64,000 nucleotides of DNA from Litsea cubeba (taxonomy: Eukaryota; Streptophyta; Magnoliopsida; Laurales; Lauraceae): NCBI GenBank assembly GCA_012931725.1, contig CM022948.1, positions 46,294,841 to 46,358,840 on the forward strand. Reading direction: 5' to 3'. The notes beneath the pieces were generated by a model. It did not search any database. It was not told the origin of the DNA and worked only from the letters and a program-made list of their open reading frames with translations. Shown here in pieces: positions 47,801 to 59,800 of the stretch. Both the position numbers and the translations under genes were made by a program. Position 1 is the stretch's first letter. Each line of letters opens with the position of its first letter.

Positions 47801-50800
47801 CTCTATTTGAAGAAGAGAAACCTGTATGTTGTGGCTGATATTTTGGCAGTCTCTTACTCATGTTGAGTCGCTTTGATCACTGCTATTGGCCTGGCATCTA
47901 TGCTCATGTTTTAAAGTCTGGTGGTTTGTATTTTTTATCTTTCACATTTTCACAATATCTTGGCCATGCAATACAAATCTTGCGCATAGTTTTTGTTTTC
48001 AGATTTCTGTTAGCTCTTTGAAGTTCTTGATTTCGTGAATGCAATCCTTCTCAAGATGGCATTGGCAGGTTTCAGATGAAGGGGATGTGCTTTATGTTTT
48101 CACAAGAGATTATCGACCTAAGCTTGCTGCCAAATCTTTTAGGATGAAAATTGAACCCTTGCTTGAAAAATCGAAGGTATTACTGAATTTCTTGCATGTT
48201 CTGTCAAACCTTCTTGTTTGCTAATCTGCTCTTTGCAGGCGGCAGCTGAGTATGTAATCAGGGTTTCCTTTGGAACTGCTCTAATTGCTTCAATTGTTCT
48301 TGTGTACACCACAATTATTGCTCTTCTTTCAAGTAGAAGGTATTCTGTTTCCGCCTTTCATGCTTCTGTTCCATCAACTCCCCTCCTTCATCTGCATAAA
48401 GTGTGTACAATGTTGACATTTTTCTACTAATTAATATTGATGTTTCAACACTGTCAATTTTCTCTTGTGAACACACTCATGCGTTTTTGTTTGTTGTAAC
48501 AGTGATGAAGATAACCGTGGAAGACGTGGAGGAAGATCATATGACTCGGGGTTCACTTTCTTCTTTCGCCCATCTGATTTGTTTTGGTAATATTTTTTAG
48601 ACCTGATAGCTTCTCACATTTTAATTTTATCCATCGTTTGATGTCCTTAACTTCAACGCTGCTATTACCTAATTTTGAAAATTTATGCTGCAAGCAATGC
48701 TAATCAGCTCATTTGGTATTTGTAATGCGAGGTTGACTACCTTTCACTTTGCCTCATGTAAACAGTTGATTACTGTGCTTGGTTTTTATGTTTTTCGAGG
48801 GTATAAAAACTACCTTGATCTATCTTAGAGTGCCATCACTAGTGGTTGAATGCCATTCCACTTCTTATCATGAGTTTTATGAGACATGTAGTAATTAAGA
48901 TGCTTCATGCAAGCAACGGCATACAAACCTGAGATCACTTGCCTGTTGTACTTCTCAAATAGGCCCAAACCTGCCGCTACAAAAATTCTGTATGATGACA
49001 AAAAATCCTGGTGGTAATGCTAAGAAAATTGGCAGCAAATTCCACAGAGTACAGAATGATTTTAATGTGTTCGTTCTTTGAGAATGCTAATTTGTTCCAA
49101 GCACATATATGTAGTTTATAATGCTTAAGAGAATCAGTTCTCACAGAGCAGGATGCGTTCATGCATTGAGGCAAGCCTCCACAGAAAACCTTTCCTTTAC
49201 CAGCAGGAAATCAACAATGTAATAGTCTGTGGACTTTCATCATACAATAAAAGATGCCAAGAGTCTAAAAGGATCAAAGGAGTAGATTAATTTCTGAATT
49301 TGATCCAATTTCCTTTAGTAATGAAGATTCCATCAAGTAATGAGAAGATGCAATGTACACAACCAAACTATTCAAGTCAACAAGAAAAAAAAATTAATAC
49401 ATGTATAGTGCCATCATATATGGAATACTTGAGGAGAACTATATAATGGTAATGTTCTCTAAGTGCTCTTGATTTGTATTATATCTATACATTATCCTTG
49501 AAGATATCACGGGAGATGAGATATTATCATTGTATATCATAACAGGATTACCTATTCTCTTTGTAACTCATAGGCCCCTGATTAAAGGGATTACTGTTAC
49601 TAGCCAAACATTACTCAAGTGATATAATATAAGGGGATATGCATGGTACTTAAAGCTCATACCGTACTGTTGCTTTTCTTTGTTTCCCTCTACTTCAATT
49701 TTCAGCTTCTTCCTTCTCTTGTTGGTCATACTCATATCATATCCTTTATTTTTTTCCATTTTCTTCCATTACAAGTCCTTGTTCTTTATCCAAAGAATTG
49801 TCTGTTCCAGGTACTGGGATCCTTACTACTATAGGAGGCAGCGGATAAGATCAGATGACGGAATGAACTTCATTGAATCAGTAAGGCTCAATTTATTTGC
49901 TTTGTTATGTGGAATGTTTATTAACTTTTGAAGTGTGATGGGCTATACAAATGACTGTTTTTTCTTGTGTCTCTTTGTAGGTTTTCTCATTTGTATTTGG
50001 TGATGGTGATCCGAATCAAGGAATCGAAGAGGAGAGATGGAAGTCGGTAATATTCGAGCACTGAGTGCAGCGGTCTGTTGTTTTAAAATGCTGATATTTG
50101 TCAATTGGTCAAATACATTGTTTTCTTTCCTTTTTCTTTTTCCTTTTTTTTTTCCTATTTTTGTTTTAGCTTTTCCAAAATTTTTCTTTCATTTGGAATT
50201 ACATAATTGATATTCATGTCGCTTTATCTGAAGAAGATGATGACTTATTGTTAAACTTCTAAAAGAGTCATTGAACGTGAGTTGAATGCATTAATATTTC
50301 CTTTGCATAACCAAACTGTTTGGTTCATTAAATGTAAGACCATATTGATTTTGATGTGCATGTGCTTTTGACTTATCTCATACCCATTTTGCTTGTTGAC
50401 TGATACTTATTTTCTTGTTGGGCCTTGAAACTGATGATTGGGCAATGCCGTTTTAATTTTTCTACCAGTATACATGTTAGGTTGAAAAGTTGATGCTGAA
50501 CTTGTTCTTTTAGTAGGGATTTGTATTCCAGTACTGATAGTTGTTATAAGTTAGAGAATATGCTGGGGGCCTTGGTGTAAATATCAGAAACTTGAGGGGC
50601 TTTTTTGTAATTTGCAGAAACTATGATAGAATAATATAGGAATGGTCGCTCTCCCTAAAGGGTACTATCATTCTTCTATTTCCTTCTCTAATTCCTCTTC
50701 TTTCTCTCTCCCTTTTTCTCTCTTTCTTTGATTTTCTAAGAGACAATAAGTGAGAACCTCCCTTTCTTTCTCTTTCTTTGATTTTCTAAGAGACGATAAG

Positions 50801-53800
50801 TTAGAACCATAGTTGTCAATCTCATTTCGGTCTCCATTTCGGTTTGTCTGCCAAAATGAAATATTTTGGTGTTTCGGAATTTCGGTGAAACTTTTCGGAA
50901 TAAGTTTTTGGAAAAATATAAAAATAAATTAAAAACATTTATATATAGAAAATATAAAAAATATTATTAATACTGTGATAATAAAATATTACCAGTAACA
51001 CTATAATAAAATATGATTCCAAATTTTAATTTGATGGTCCCTGTTGTGAAGGCCACAAATCATTATGTAAAAAAAATAAAAAAATTTACGGCAATGGCGT
51101 TTTTCAAGGAAGGTTGACATAAAAGCCAATAAACGGTATTGACCAAAAGCACTTGCCCTTTCTCACATCGGTAAGACCCAAGCACTTCCCATTTACCTGT
51201 AATATAATGTGAAGACGGAGAGGAAGAAGAAGAGAAACTGTGGGAGAAGGTCGTGCATCAATAGAGCAACGACTATTCATTTATATTGATATTATGCCTT
51301 CATCAAGGCTCTAATTATGTAAAGAGTACAAATCAGAATAACAAAAGAATGGAAAGAATAAATTCTATCCTATACATAGAAGGAGAGAAATCAGAGACTA
51401 AATCTTATCCTATACAGATTTGAGTATATATCCCACATGTGGGCTTTGTACATGGGCTGGGCCTGTTGGGCCTGTTATCTTCTACACTCCCCTCTCAAAT
51501 TGACGTGGTAAGGTTGAAAACATCAATTTGCTAGTTAGATCATGATGACGTGGTTTGGGAAGGGCTTTGGTGAAGATATCTGCCAACTGGTTAAAGGAAG
51601 AGACATGAGGCAGAGTTATATTCTCAGTAACAACATGTTGACGGATGAAGTGACAGTCAATCTCAATGTGTTTTGTTCTTTCATGGAAGACCGGGTTATT
51701 GGCAATTCTGGTAGCATTGGTATTGTCCCCATGGAGAGGTGTGGAACTACCAACAAGAATACCTAATTCACACAAAAGGCGGTGGAGTCAGATAATTTCA
51801 GCACTCGCGGATGACATTGCCCGATAGTCTGCCTCAACAGAAGACTTTGATACAGTGGTTTGTTTTTTGCACTTCCATGAAGTCAGAGACTTTCCAAGAA
51901 ACGTACACTAGCCAGTGGTAGATCTTCGAGAGTCCGGACATCCAGCCCAGTCAGCATCCGCATAAGCTGATAAGTGCAGAGAAGTATCAAAAGGGAAGAA
52001 GAGACCATGATGAAGAGTTCCTTTAACATAGTGGAGGATGCGTAACGCAGCAACAAGGTGCGGTTTGTGGGGATTGCTAACAAACTGGCTAACCATATAA
52101 ACGGCATGAGAAATATCCGGCTAAGTCATAGTTAGGTAGAGCAAACTACCAACTATCCGCCAGAAAACAGATGGATCATCCAGGGGAGTGCCATCATCGG
52201 AATTGATTTTGCCGTTCAATTCCATAGGCGTATCAAAAGTGTGAGCATCATCAAGCCTGGCTGACATGATCAAATTTGTCGCATATTTGCGCTGAAGGAC
52301 CATAATGCCTGATTTGTTACGCACAAACTCAAACCCCAGAAAGTAGGTGAGGACTAAGATCCTTCATTCTGAAGTGGCGAGTAAGGTGGTGTTTGAGATC
52401 CGTAATGCCGGCAGTATCATTGCCACTGATAATCATATCATCAACATAGACTAAGAGGAATGTGTAGCCCGTCGATGTCCATCGTAGGAAGAGGGAACTA
52501 TTAGAGTGACTTTGATGAAATCTGGCTTGAAGGATTGCTGCCCGGAACTTATCGAACCAAGCCCTGGGAGCTTGTTTAAGTCCATAAAGAGCTTTCCGCA
52601 ATTTGTACACATGCTTTGGAGGATAAGTATATCCTGGAGGAGGTTTTAAATAAACAGTCTCTCTCAAGTCCTCATGTAGAAAAGCATTTTTGACGTCCAT
52701 TTGCCATAGAGGCCAGTGGCGGGCTGCTGCGACACAAAGAAGAGTACGAACGGTGGTCATCTTCGCCACTGGTGCAAATGTTTCCTCATAGTCAATTCCA
52801 TATTCCTGCTTATAATCCTGTGCAACCAATCTGGCTTTGTAGCGATCAAGACTCCCATCAAAGTGTACTTTGACAGAGTATATCCATTTGCTGCCAATCA
52901 CAAAGGCTCCATCTGGGGCCGGTACCAATTCCCATGTTTGGTTTGCTTTAAGAGTAACCAATTCCTCAGTCATAGCATCCTGCCAGTAAGCAATCTTTGA
53001 GGCCTGTGAATATGAGGTGGGTATAGGAGTACTATTCAAGGAAGTAAGAAGAGTAGGAAATCCATAGCGGTTAGGGGCAACAGAAGGACGACTAGAGCGT
53101 CATAGAGAAATGGTGCTATCAGAATAAGTATTATTACCTGAAGATGCAGTAGGCGGCGTTGGGAGAGGATCAGGAGAGGGAGTCGCCAGAGGAGGGACCG
53201 TGTTCCGCCGGACATAGACTTTGGGAAAAGGTGATGGAGAAGCAGACTCCGAGAATTGTGGCAGATAGGATACAGTAATAGGATGATTATCCAAACGTAA
53301 AGAAAAGAAGGGAATCTGTTCCAAGAAAATCACATTAGCAATTAATAGAGTACTAACAGTTTCAAGAATACGTCCGTTCTTTCTTCTGCAATCCCATTTT
53401 GCTGAGGAGTATGCGGACAAGACTTTTGGTGAAGAATTCCTTTATAAAAAAGGAAGGCAGAGAATTCTTGATACATGTATTCTCCACCTGAATCTGATCT
53501 AAGAATTTTGATTGCTTTCTGAAATTGGGTTTGGACCATTTTATAAATTTTTTGAAAAATGGAGAAGACTTAAGATTTCATGCGCATAAAGTAAATCCAC
53601 GTATGACGAGAATGGTCATCGATAAAGATCACATAGTATTTAAAGCCTGTCCTATTCAAGGTAGGAGCAATTCCCCAAACATCTGAATGAATAATGTCAA
53701 ATGATGCCAAAGCACGAGCATTATGAACAGAAAAAGGCAAAATGTGACTTTTACTTAAGCAACAAGTGTCACACTTTGATTGAGACAAAGAAGACATCAT

Positions 53801-56800
53801 TTTATTATCAATACTAGAATCCAAACAACCAAATTTAAACAAGGAAAACAAATGTGCATTGTTCACATGACCAAGACGTTTATGCCAAACAGTCCACAAT
53901 TTATTGAAATTAGAAGAAGAAGCAAAGAAAGAATGATGTCCAATGTCCAGCAAGAATAGGCGCCCATGTTTACTCATCGTCGCGATCACCTTCCCAGTTT
54001 GTCGCCCCTGTATAACACAACCCGAGGAAGAAAAATGAACAAGATAGCCACCATCAATAAGTTGTCCTACAGAAAGTAGATTGGCTGATAATTTGGGAAC
54101 AAAGTAAACATTGGGAAGGGTGATGGACTGGCCAGAGATACTAGATAAAGTAATGGTACCAACTCCAGAAATGAGTAGTCGATCACCATTAGCAGTGGTT
54201 ATTTTCTCTTTTCCAAGGTAAGGGTGGGAATCTGTAAAGCTATTTCTACAGATGTCATGTGATTTGAGGCTCCTGATCTAAAAACCATGTGGAAGAGGTG
54301 ATAGGAGAAGAAAGAGATGCAGAGGAATGAAAAACAGGAGATGCTATATGAGAATGAGTTTGATACCGACCGCCAGAGAAGCCCATAGACGCATATGCAG
54401 AGGTAACTGTGCTCTGGATCAGTTCTTGAATCTGAGCAGGAGTCATGGATACAACCCTAGATGAAGTGCTTCTTGCATCAGATGATGGTGCTTGAGCCTG
54501 GAATGCGGAAGAAATAGTCTATCTTGGTAGCTTGGAGGGAGGCTTCTTAGGCTGTATCTCATTCCTTCGCTGGAGGCTGCGGTAGTCATCAATAAGATGA
54601 CCAGACTGCTTGCAGTATCGGCAAACCAACTTCTTGCGGCAATTCTTGGCAATATGACCGAAGTCTTTGCATTCATAGCATTGAGTGAGCTTCGGATTGG
54701 GGGTTGGTAGAAGAGCAGAGTCAGCCGGAAGGAGTGCGAGGAAGGCCTTCGGTTCTTCAAGAATAGCACGCTGTGAGGTGAGATGAAGTTCTTCGCGAAG
54801 GATTTCTTGAAAGCAGGTATCAAGATTAGCCGAAAGTTCTCTGATCATGAGGGCAGACCGAACCGATTCAAAGTCTGGTCGTAGATTCATAAGGAACTGG
54901 CTAATGTGAGTTTCCTCTTGGAGTTTAAGAGCCTCGGAGAGAAAGCCAGGAGAGACTGTCTGAATCAACATGGATTCCCGTTTTGTCCATAAGGTGAGGA
55001 AGCCATTAAAGTATTCCTGCATAGATCTATCCCTTTGAGTAAATTTAGCAATTTCACTATCCAAGTGAAATTTTCGGGCTTTGTTGGTTTGATGGTAGAT
55101 CTTCTTGAGGTGAGCCCACATATCTGTTGCTGTAGCATAGGCTTGAAGAGCCACGACAAGGGAGGAATCGATAGAGTTGAGTATCCAAGTAATCACTTTG
55201 GCATTTTCCTTGGACCAGGTGGTTATGGCTTTGGAGTCCGTGGTACTTGGAGTAGGAGGTTTAGTAACTGTTCCATCCAGATAATCAAATAGCCCCTGTC
55301 CTTCTACGAAGTTCTTCAGATGGAAGGATCAGGCCATATAATTTTGCCCATTAAACTTAATGGGAATAACATCATAAACTTTTCCACGTTCTCAAAAGCA
55401 GTAGAATGTGTCACCGAGAAGAAATTTCAGCAAATCAGTAGTGCGATTTGTCACTAACCGCGCCGAAACAGCAATCCGACAGAAATAGGCAGTAAACAGA
55501 ATCTGAAATCTGGTTCAGATTAGGTGCTAAAGCAGTAGGGAGATGTCCCAACAAAAAACAGATCCAATTTGTGCAAAAAACAGGGCAGGCGACCCCCTTT
55601 GTGGATGCTGGAGTGGACACGTGGGGCCAACAGAGTGATCAAAACTCTGATAAGGGAACACAGACCTCTGTGTGATACTTCTGAGTGACTTTCAGATCAG
55701 GTTGCACACTAATTTGATGAAAATCCGCAAGACGGGACGGATGTGATGAAAGCTATCTTGAAAAACTAGGAAATCACAAGGAGTAGATGGCCTGCCTCAG
55801 ATGTGAAAAAAATTCTGGAAAAATAACCAGAATTCAACCCTTATGGTGGTGGTTGTCTGTGCTATCTGGATGATCTGATGATGGCCCACCTTGATCTCCT
55901 CGCTGCAGACTGTCGACATAGTGATGAATGACAACACAGTGAAAGATACTCTTTCAAGATCCTTGAGAAAGGATTGCAATTGAGAGATGGAGAGATCCTA
56001 TAGAGCTCTGATACCATGTAATATAATGTGAAGACGGAGAGGAAGAAGAAGAGAAACTGTGGGAGAAGGTCGTGCATCAATCGAGCAACGACTGTTCTAT
56101 TTATATTGATATTATGCCTTAATCAAGGCTCTAATTATGTAAAGAGTACAAATCAGAATAACAAAAGAATGGAAAGAATAAATTCTATCCTATACATAGA
56201 AGGAGAGAAATCAGAGACAAAATCCTATCCTATACAGATTTGAGTATATATATCCCAACAAACTACAATAAATAGGCTGTCCTTTTCTCATCTCGGTAAG
56301 GCCAAAAGTAGTAAATGGCCACCCTTTTCCATCTCGGTAAGGCAGCCTTTCTCATCTGGGTAAGACCAAGAGCATATGAAATGAAAGAAAAGAAAAGAAA
56401 GGGGAAGAAAAAAAGAAAGGGGAGATGAAGAGAATGAGGGTGCAAAAAATGGAGGAAGGAGGAGGAGATTCTGCCATTGCCACTACCAGTCGTCCCCCAG
56501 GTATGATCCTCTCCATCTCCACCTTTCTTTCTTTTTCCCCCTTCTCTAAGCAGAGGTTTAGGTTACCTTTTTAGCCATTGAATGTTGTTGTGTGAGAAAA
56601 TAATATATGATATGATGCCTTCTCTCTACTACATGGAGCCCCTCCTTTCTCTGTGCTTTATTTTATTTTATTTTTTGAAAATAGAAATTCGGTTGAGATT
56701 TTGTATTTCTGCCATTTCGGATGAATCGGAGATGTCGGCTGAAAATATCAATCTCGGCCGATATTGACCGAAAGTCAAACTGAAAACTTTTAACATGTTC

Positions 56801-59800
56801 GGCCATTTCGGCCGAAATGAAACGGTATTTATTAATAACTACGGCTGAACCCTAAGATAACCAAATATAGGGTTCCAACTTCCAACTATAGTCCCACTGA
56901 CGTGGTCGCAAATCTGGAGTTCCATGAGAAAAAAATATTTGAAAGTCAGCTGCTGCATTGTAAGGAGCATTGAACGTTAGGAATTTAAGGTTTGTGGTTT
57001 GAAGGGCTAGTTAGAAGATGTATTCACAGGATTGCATGGTCAATTTAGACTTTAGTTTTAACTTTTAAGTAACAGTTTGGGACTTGGGAATGATGAAGTT
57101 GCATTTATTTTCTTGAGGTTGTGTCGAGTATGTGTTCAAGATGTGCTGTTATTATAATTTCTTAAATTAATAAGATTGTAAGAGTAAGACATTCTCCTGT
57201 TATCTTGTTTTTGTTTCTGTTATATTCTTCTATAGGTTATATATATGGCACTTCCATCCATATGAAATACCCATTCCTTTATATTCACACAAGGTTCTAG
57301 TCTTTCAGATCTTTTATGAATCTTGACCACCCTTTGCTGAGGCGCCTGATGATGACTTGAGAATTTATTTTGTGGTGACTTGCACTTTCTATGTATGTGC
57401 TCCGCGATAATCCAAAATGCCCTTAAAAAGAAAAGTTGTACGAGTTATAATGATTCATGAGTTTCTATGCTTTTTCTGTTTATGGAAATATTGTGCTGTA
57501 CCTTCAGAATCTCAATCTCCATGGAAACTAAAAGCAGGACATGTCTTTATAAACTCTTGGTACATCTTTTAGATTCTGTATGTGTGCTTGTGCAATGAGA
57601 AAGGAGAAAAAGCAGGAAGTTGTTCGTGTGTAAGCACCTTTGTTAGGAGGTGTTACTGTGATGCATTCACCTAAGTTCTTAACTTTTCAAATTTTCTTGG
57701 CAGATTGGACAGTACATAGCTTCAAATGGTGGTGTCGTTGCAGCAGAAGAGCTTGCGCCATATCTTGACGTATTGCCACCTGAGGAAACTATGGTATGTT
57801 GATCATTCTTTACCAAAAAAAAAAAGGTATGTTGATCATGATAAATGGTTTATCATTTTTGGATAGGCACCATATGTTTTCCTTGTTTGGAGGTTGGTTG
57901 GGTTTTGTTCTAGATGAGCAAACAACGGGTAATATTTTGCGCATAGAGCCTGTGTTTAGTACCAGTGCACTTCAGATGTCCCAACACACACTGGGACTCA
58001 CGTTAAACTCAGTCATGGTAGTTGGAAATATGGTTTTTATTTATTTAGGTTTCAGTGACTGAAGGTCTGAGAAATTGTGAAAAAGTGAGTAGGGAAAAAG
58101 AGAAGAGAAGAATTTGAGAGAAAGTGAGAGGTGTTGATCCCCAATAGGGGTCGTTTGTTTGCACCCATGTGCATATGTAAATGGGGGTTTATGCATAACC
58201 ATAACACATCTCATGTTTGTTTGCACCATTTTACCCATCACATGCGTAAATGGTAGTGTGAGAATGGTGTGAAAATCAGGTGATTTTGGGCCCAAAATTT
58301 TCACATTTGAAGATCTGGCAGATAGATACGCATGTCACTGTTATTGGGCAGTTGCTACTGTAACCTGGGCAAAAAAATGGGCAGTCGGGTTGGGCCCCTA
58401 AATTAAGATCTGAACTTTAGGATGCCTTTAAAAGGCAAAAATCGGCCAGGGGTCAAATGTCAGTTGTTGATTCACCGCGGATTTTGAGATATTTGTGAAG
58501 AAGTCCGGACCCTAAAAGCTGCCGTTATGTACTTCTGTGGGACTCTTTTTCATGATCCGAACCGTTCACCCTCTTTAGAAGGGTCCAAAACGGCTATGGG
58601 GTCAAATTTCATAACTTGAAATTTGTGAAAAATTGTAAACCATCGGATGTACCTAATGTGATTTTCACCCCCATGGGCCCAGTCCTGGTTTTTTAAAATT
58701 TTCTATTGACATGGGCCCCTAAATCATGATTTGAACCGTTCATCCTCTTTAGAATGCAGAAAATAGCCAGGAGGTCAAATCTCAGGTCTCAATCCATCAC
58801 AAGGTTGGAAAACTCGTGACTCGGACTCGACTTGTTCTTTGCAAGGTTTCACCCGGATAGAGTTGACACGGTGACTCGAAAGAGTCATGTTTTTATTAAA
58901 GAAATTTTAAAAATATCTAAAAATAGATCAAATACATATAGAATATTTACATGAATTCATAATAATCAACTCAAATCAATAAATTTATATATGCTAGAAA
59001 AATACTAGAATAAGGAAAATAAAAGAAGAAAATATTGTATTTATATAATTTGTTAGTCCAAATATAGAATGTAAAGATCAAATATAAGTTTTGAATTACA
59101 TTCTAGTCATCATTTTTTCAATAGCTAACTAGAAACCTTGTGCATACTTACTTAAAAATAAACAATAATAGTCTAAAATCATATCTACCTATCAAATGGT
59201 TTAGATGTAAATGAGTTACTAAAATCAGATGACTCGGCTGAGGCTTCCATATATTTGACTCGGTTCTTCATCAAAATGAGATGACTTGGGGCTCGGGAGA
59301 GTCAAGAGTCAACTCGGGGAGTTTTCCAACCGTGATACATCATAGATTTTGAAATATTTGCGAAAAAAGCCAGACCATTAAATCTGTCATTCTGGAATTC
59401 CGTGGGGCCCATTTTCATGATCCAAACCATTCATCCTCTTTAGAAGGGAAAAAATGGCTAGAGTTCAATCTCATGTCTTAGATTCATCATGTATTTTGAG
59501 AAATTTGTGAAGAATGGCGAATCGTTGGATGTGAAAAGATGTGAAAATGACAAACAATGGAATGTGTTTCACATGCGACTCATTTGCGTAGGTAAAATGC
59601 ATGCGAACCATTTTCCTATCACATATGATAATGACAAACAATCCCTTAAGGTTGGGAGACCACCTGTACTATTTCTTTTTATTATTTTTTTCTCAAATTA
59701 CATAAAAGCCCCTAATATTTACAAAACAGTCCTAAATTTCTAGAAAAATACTACTGCTGTGAATTATTTCTTCTCAGGTGGTGGTGTTTGCATGAAGATT

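Larger units (their letters stand above)
51198..56260 (-). mobile_element. Copia LTR retrotransposon in intron 6, antisense to the host gene
   Basis: It has two LTRs, a primer binding site directly next to the 5' LTR, a polypurine tract next to the 3' LTR, and gag, protease, integrase, reverse transcriptase and RNase H in Copia order (integrase before reverse transcriptase). Premature stops and frame breaks occur in every region, and part of integrase is missing. Flanking pentamers (TTACC at 51193-51197 and AACTA at 56261-56265) do not match, so the usual 5-bp duplication is not visible. Confidence 0.93.
50809..56842. mobile_element. TIR element with TTTCGG-rich ends, split by a Copia insertion
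   Basis: The left end ATAGTTGTCAATCTCATTTC and the inverted right end GTAGTTATTAATAAATACCG share an ATAGTTnTnAAT-like start, and both run into TTTCGGCC/ATTTCGG repeats. Flanks GTTAGAACC (50800-50808) and GGCTGAACC (56843-56851) match at 6 of 9 bases, a possible old 9-bp target duplication as in Mutator-like elements. Without the Copia insert the element is about 970 bp. Internal degenerate units (CTCATCTCGGTAAG) flank the Copia. No transposase frame was found. Confidence 0.55.
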
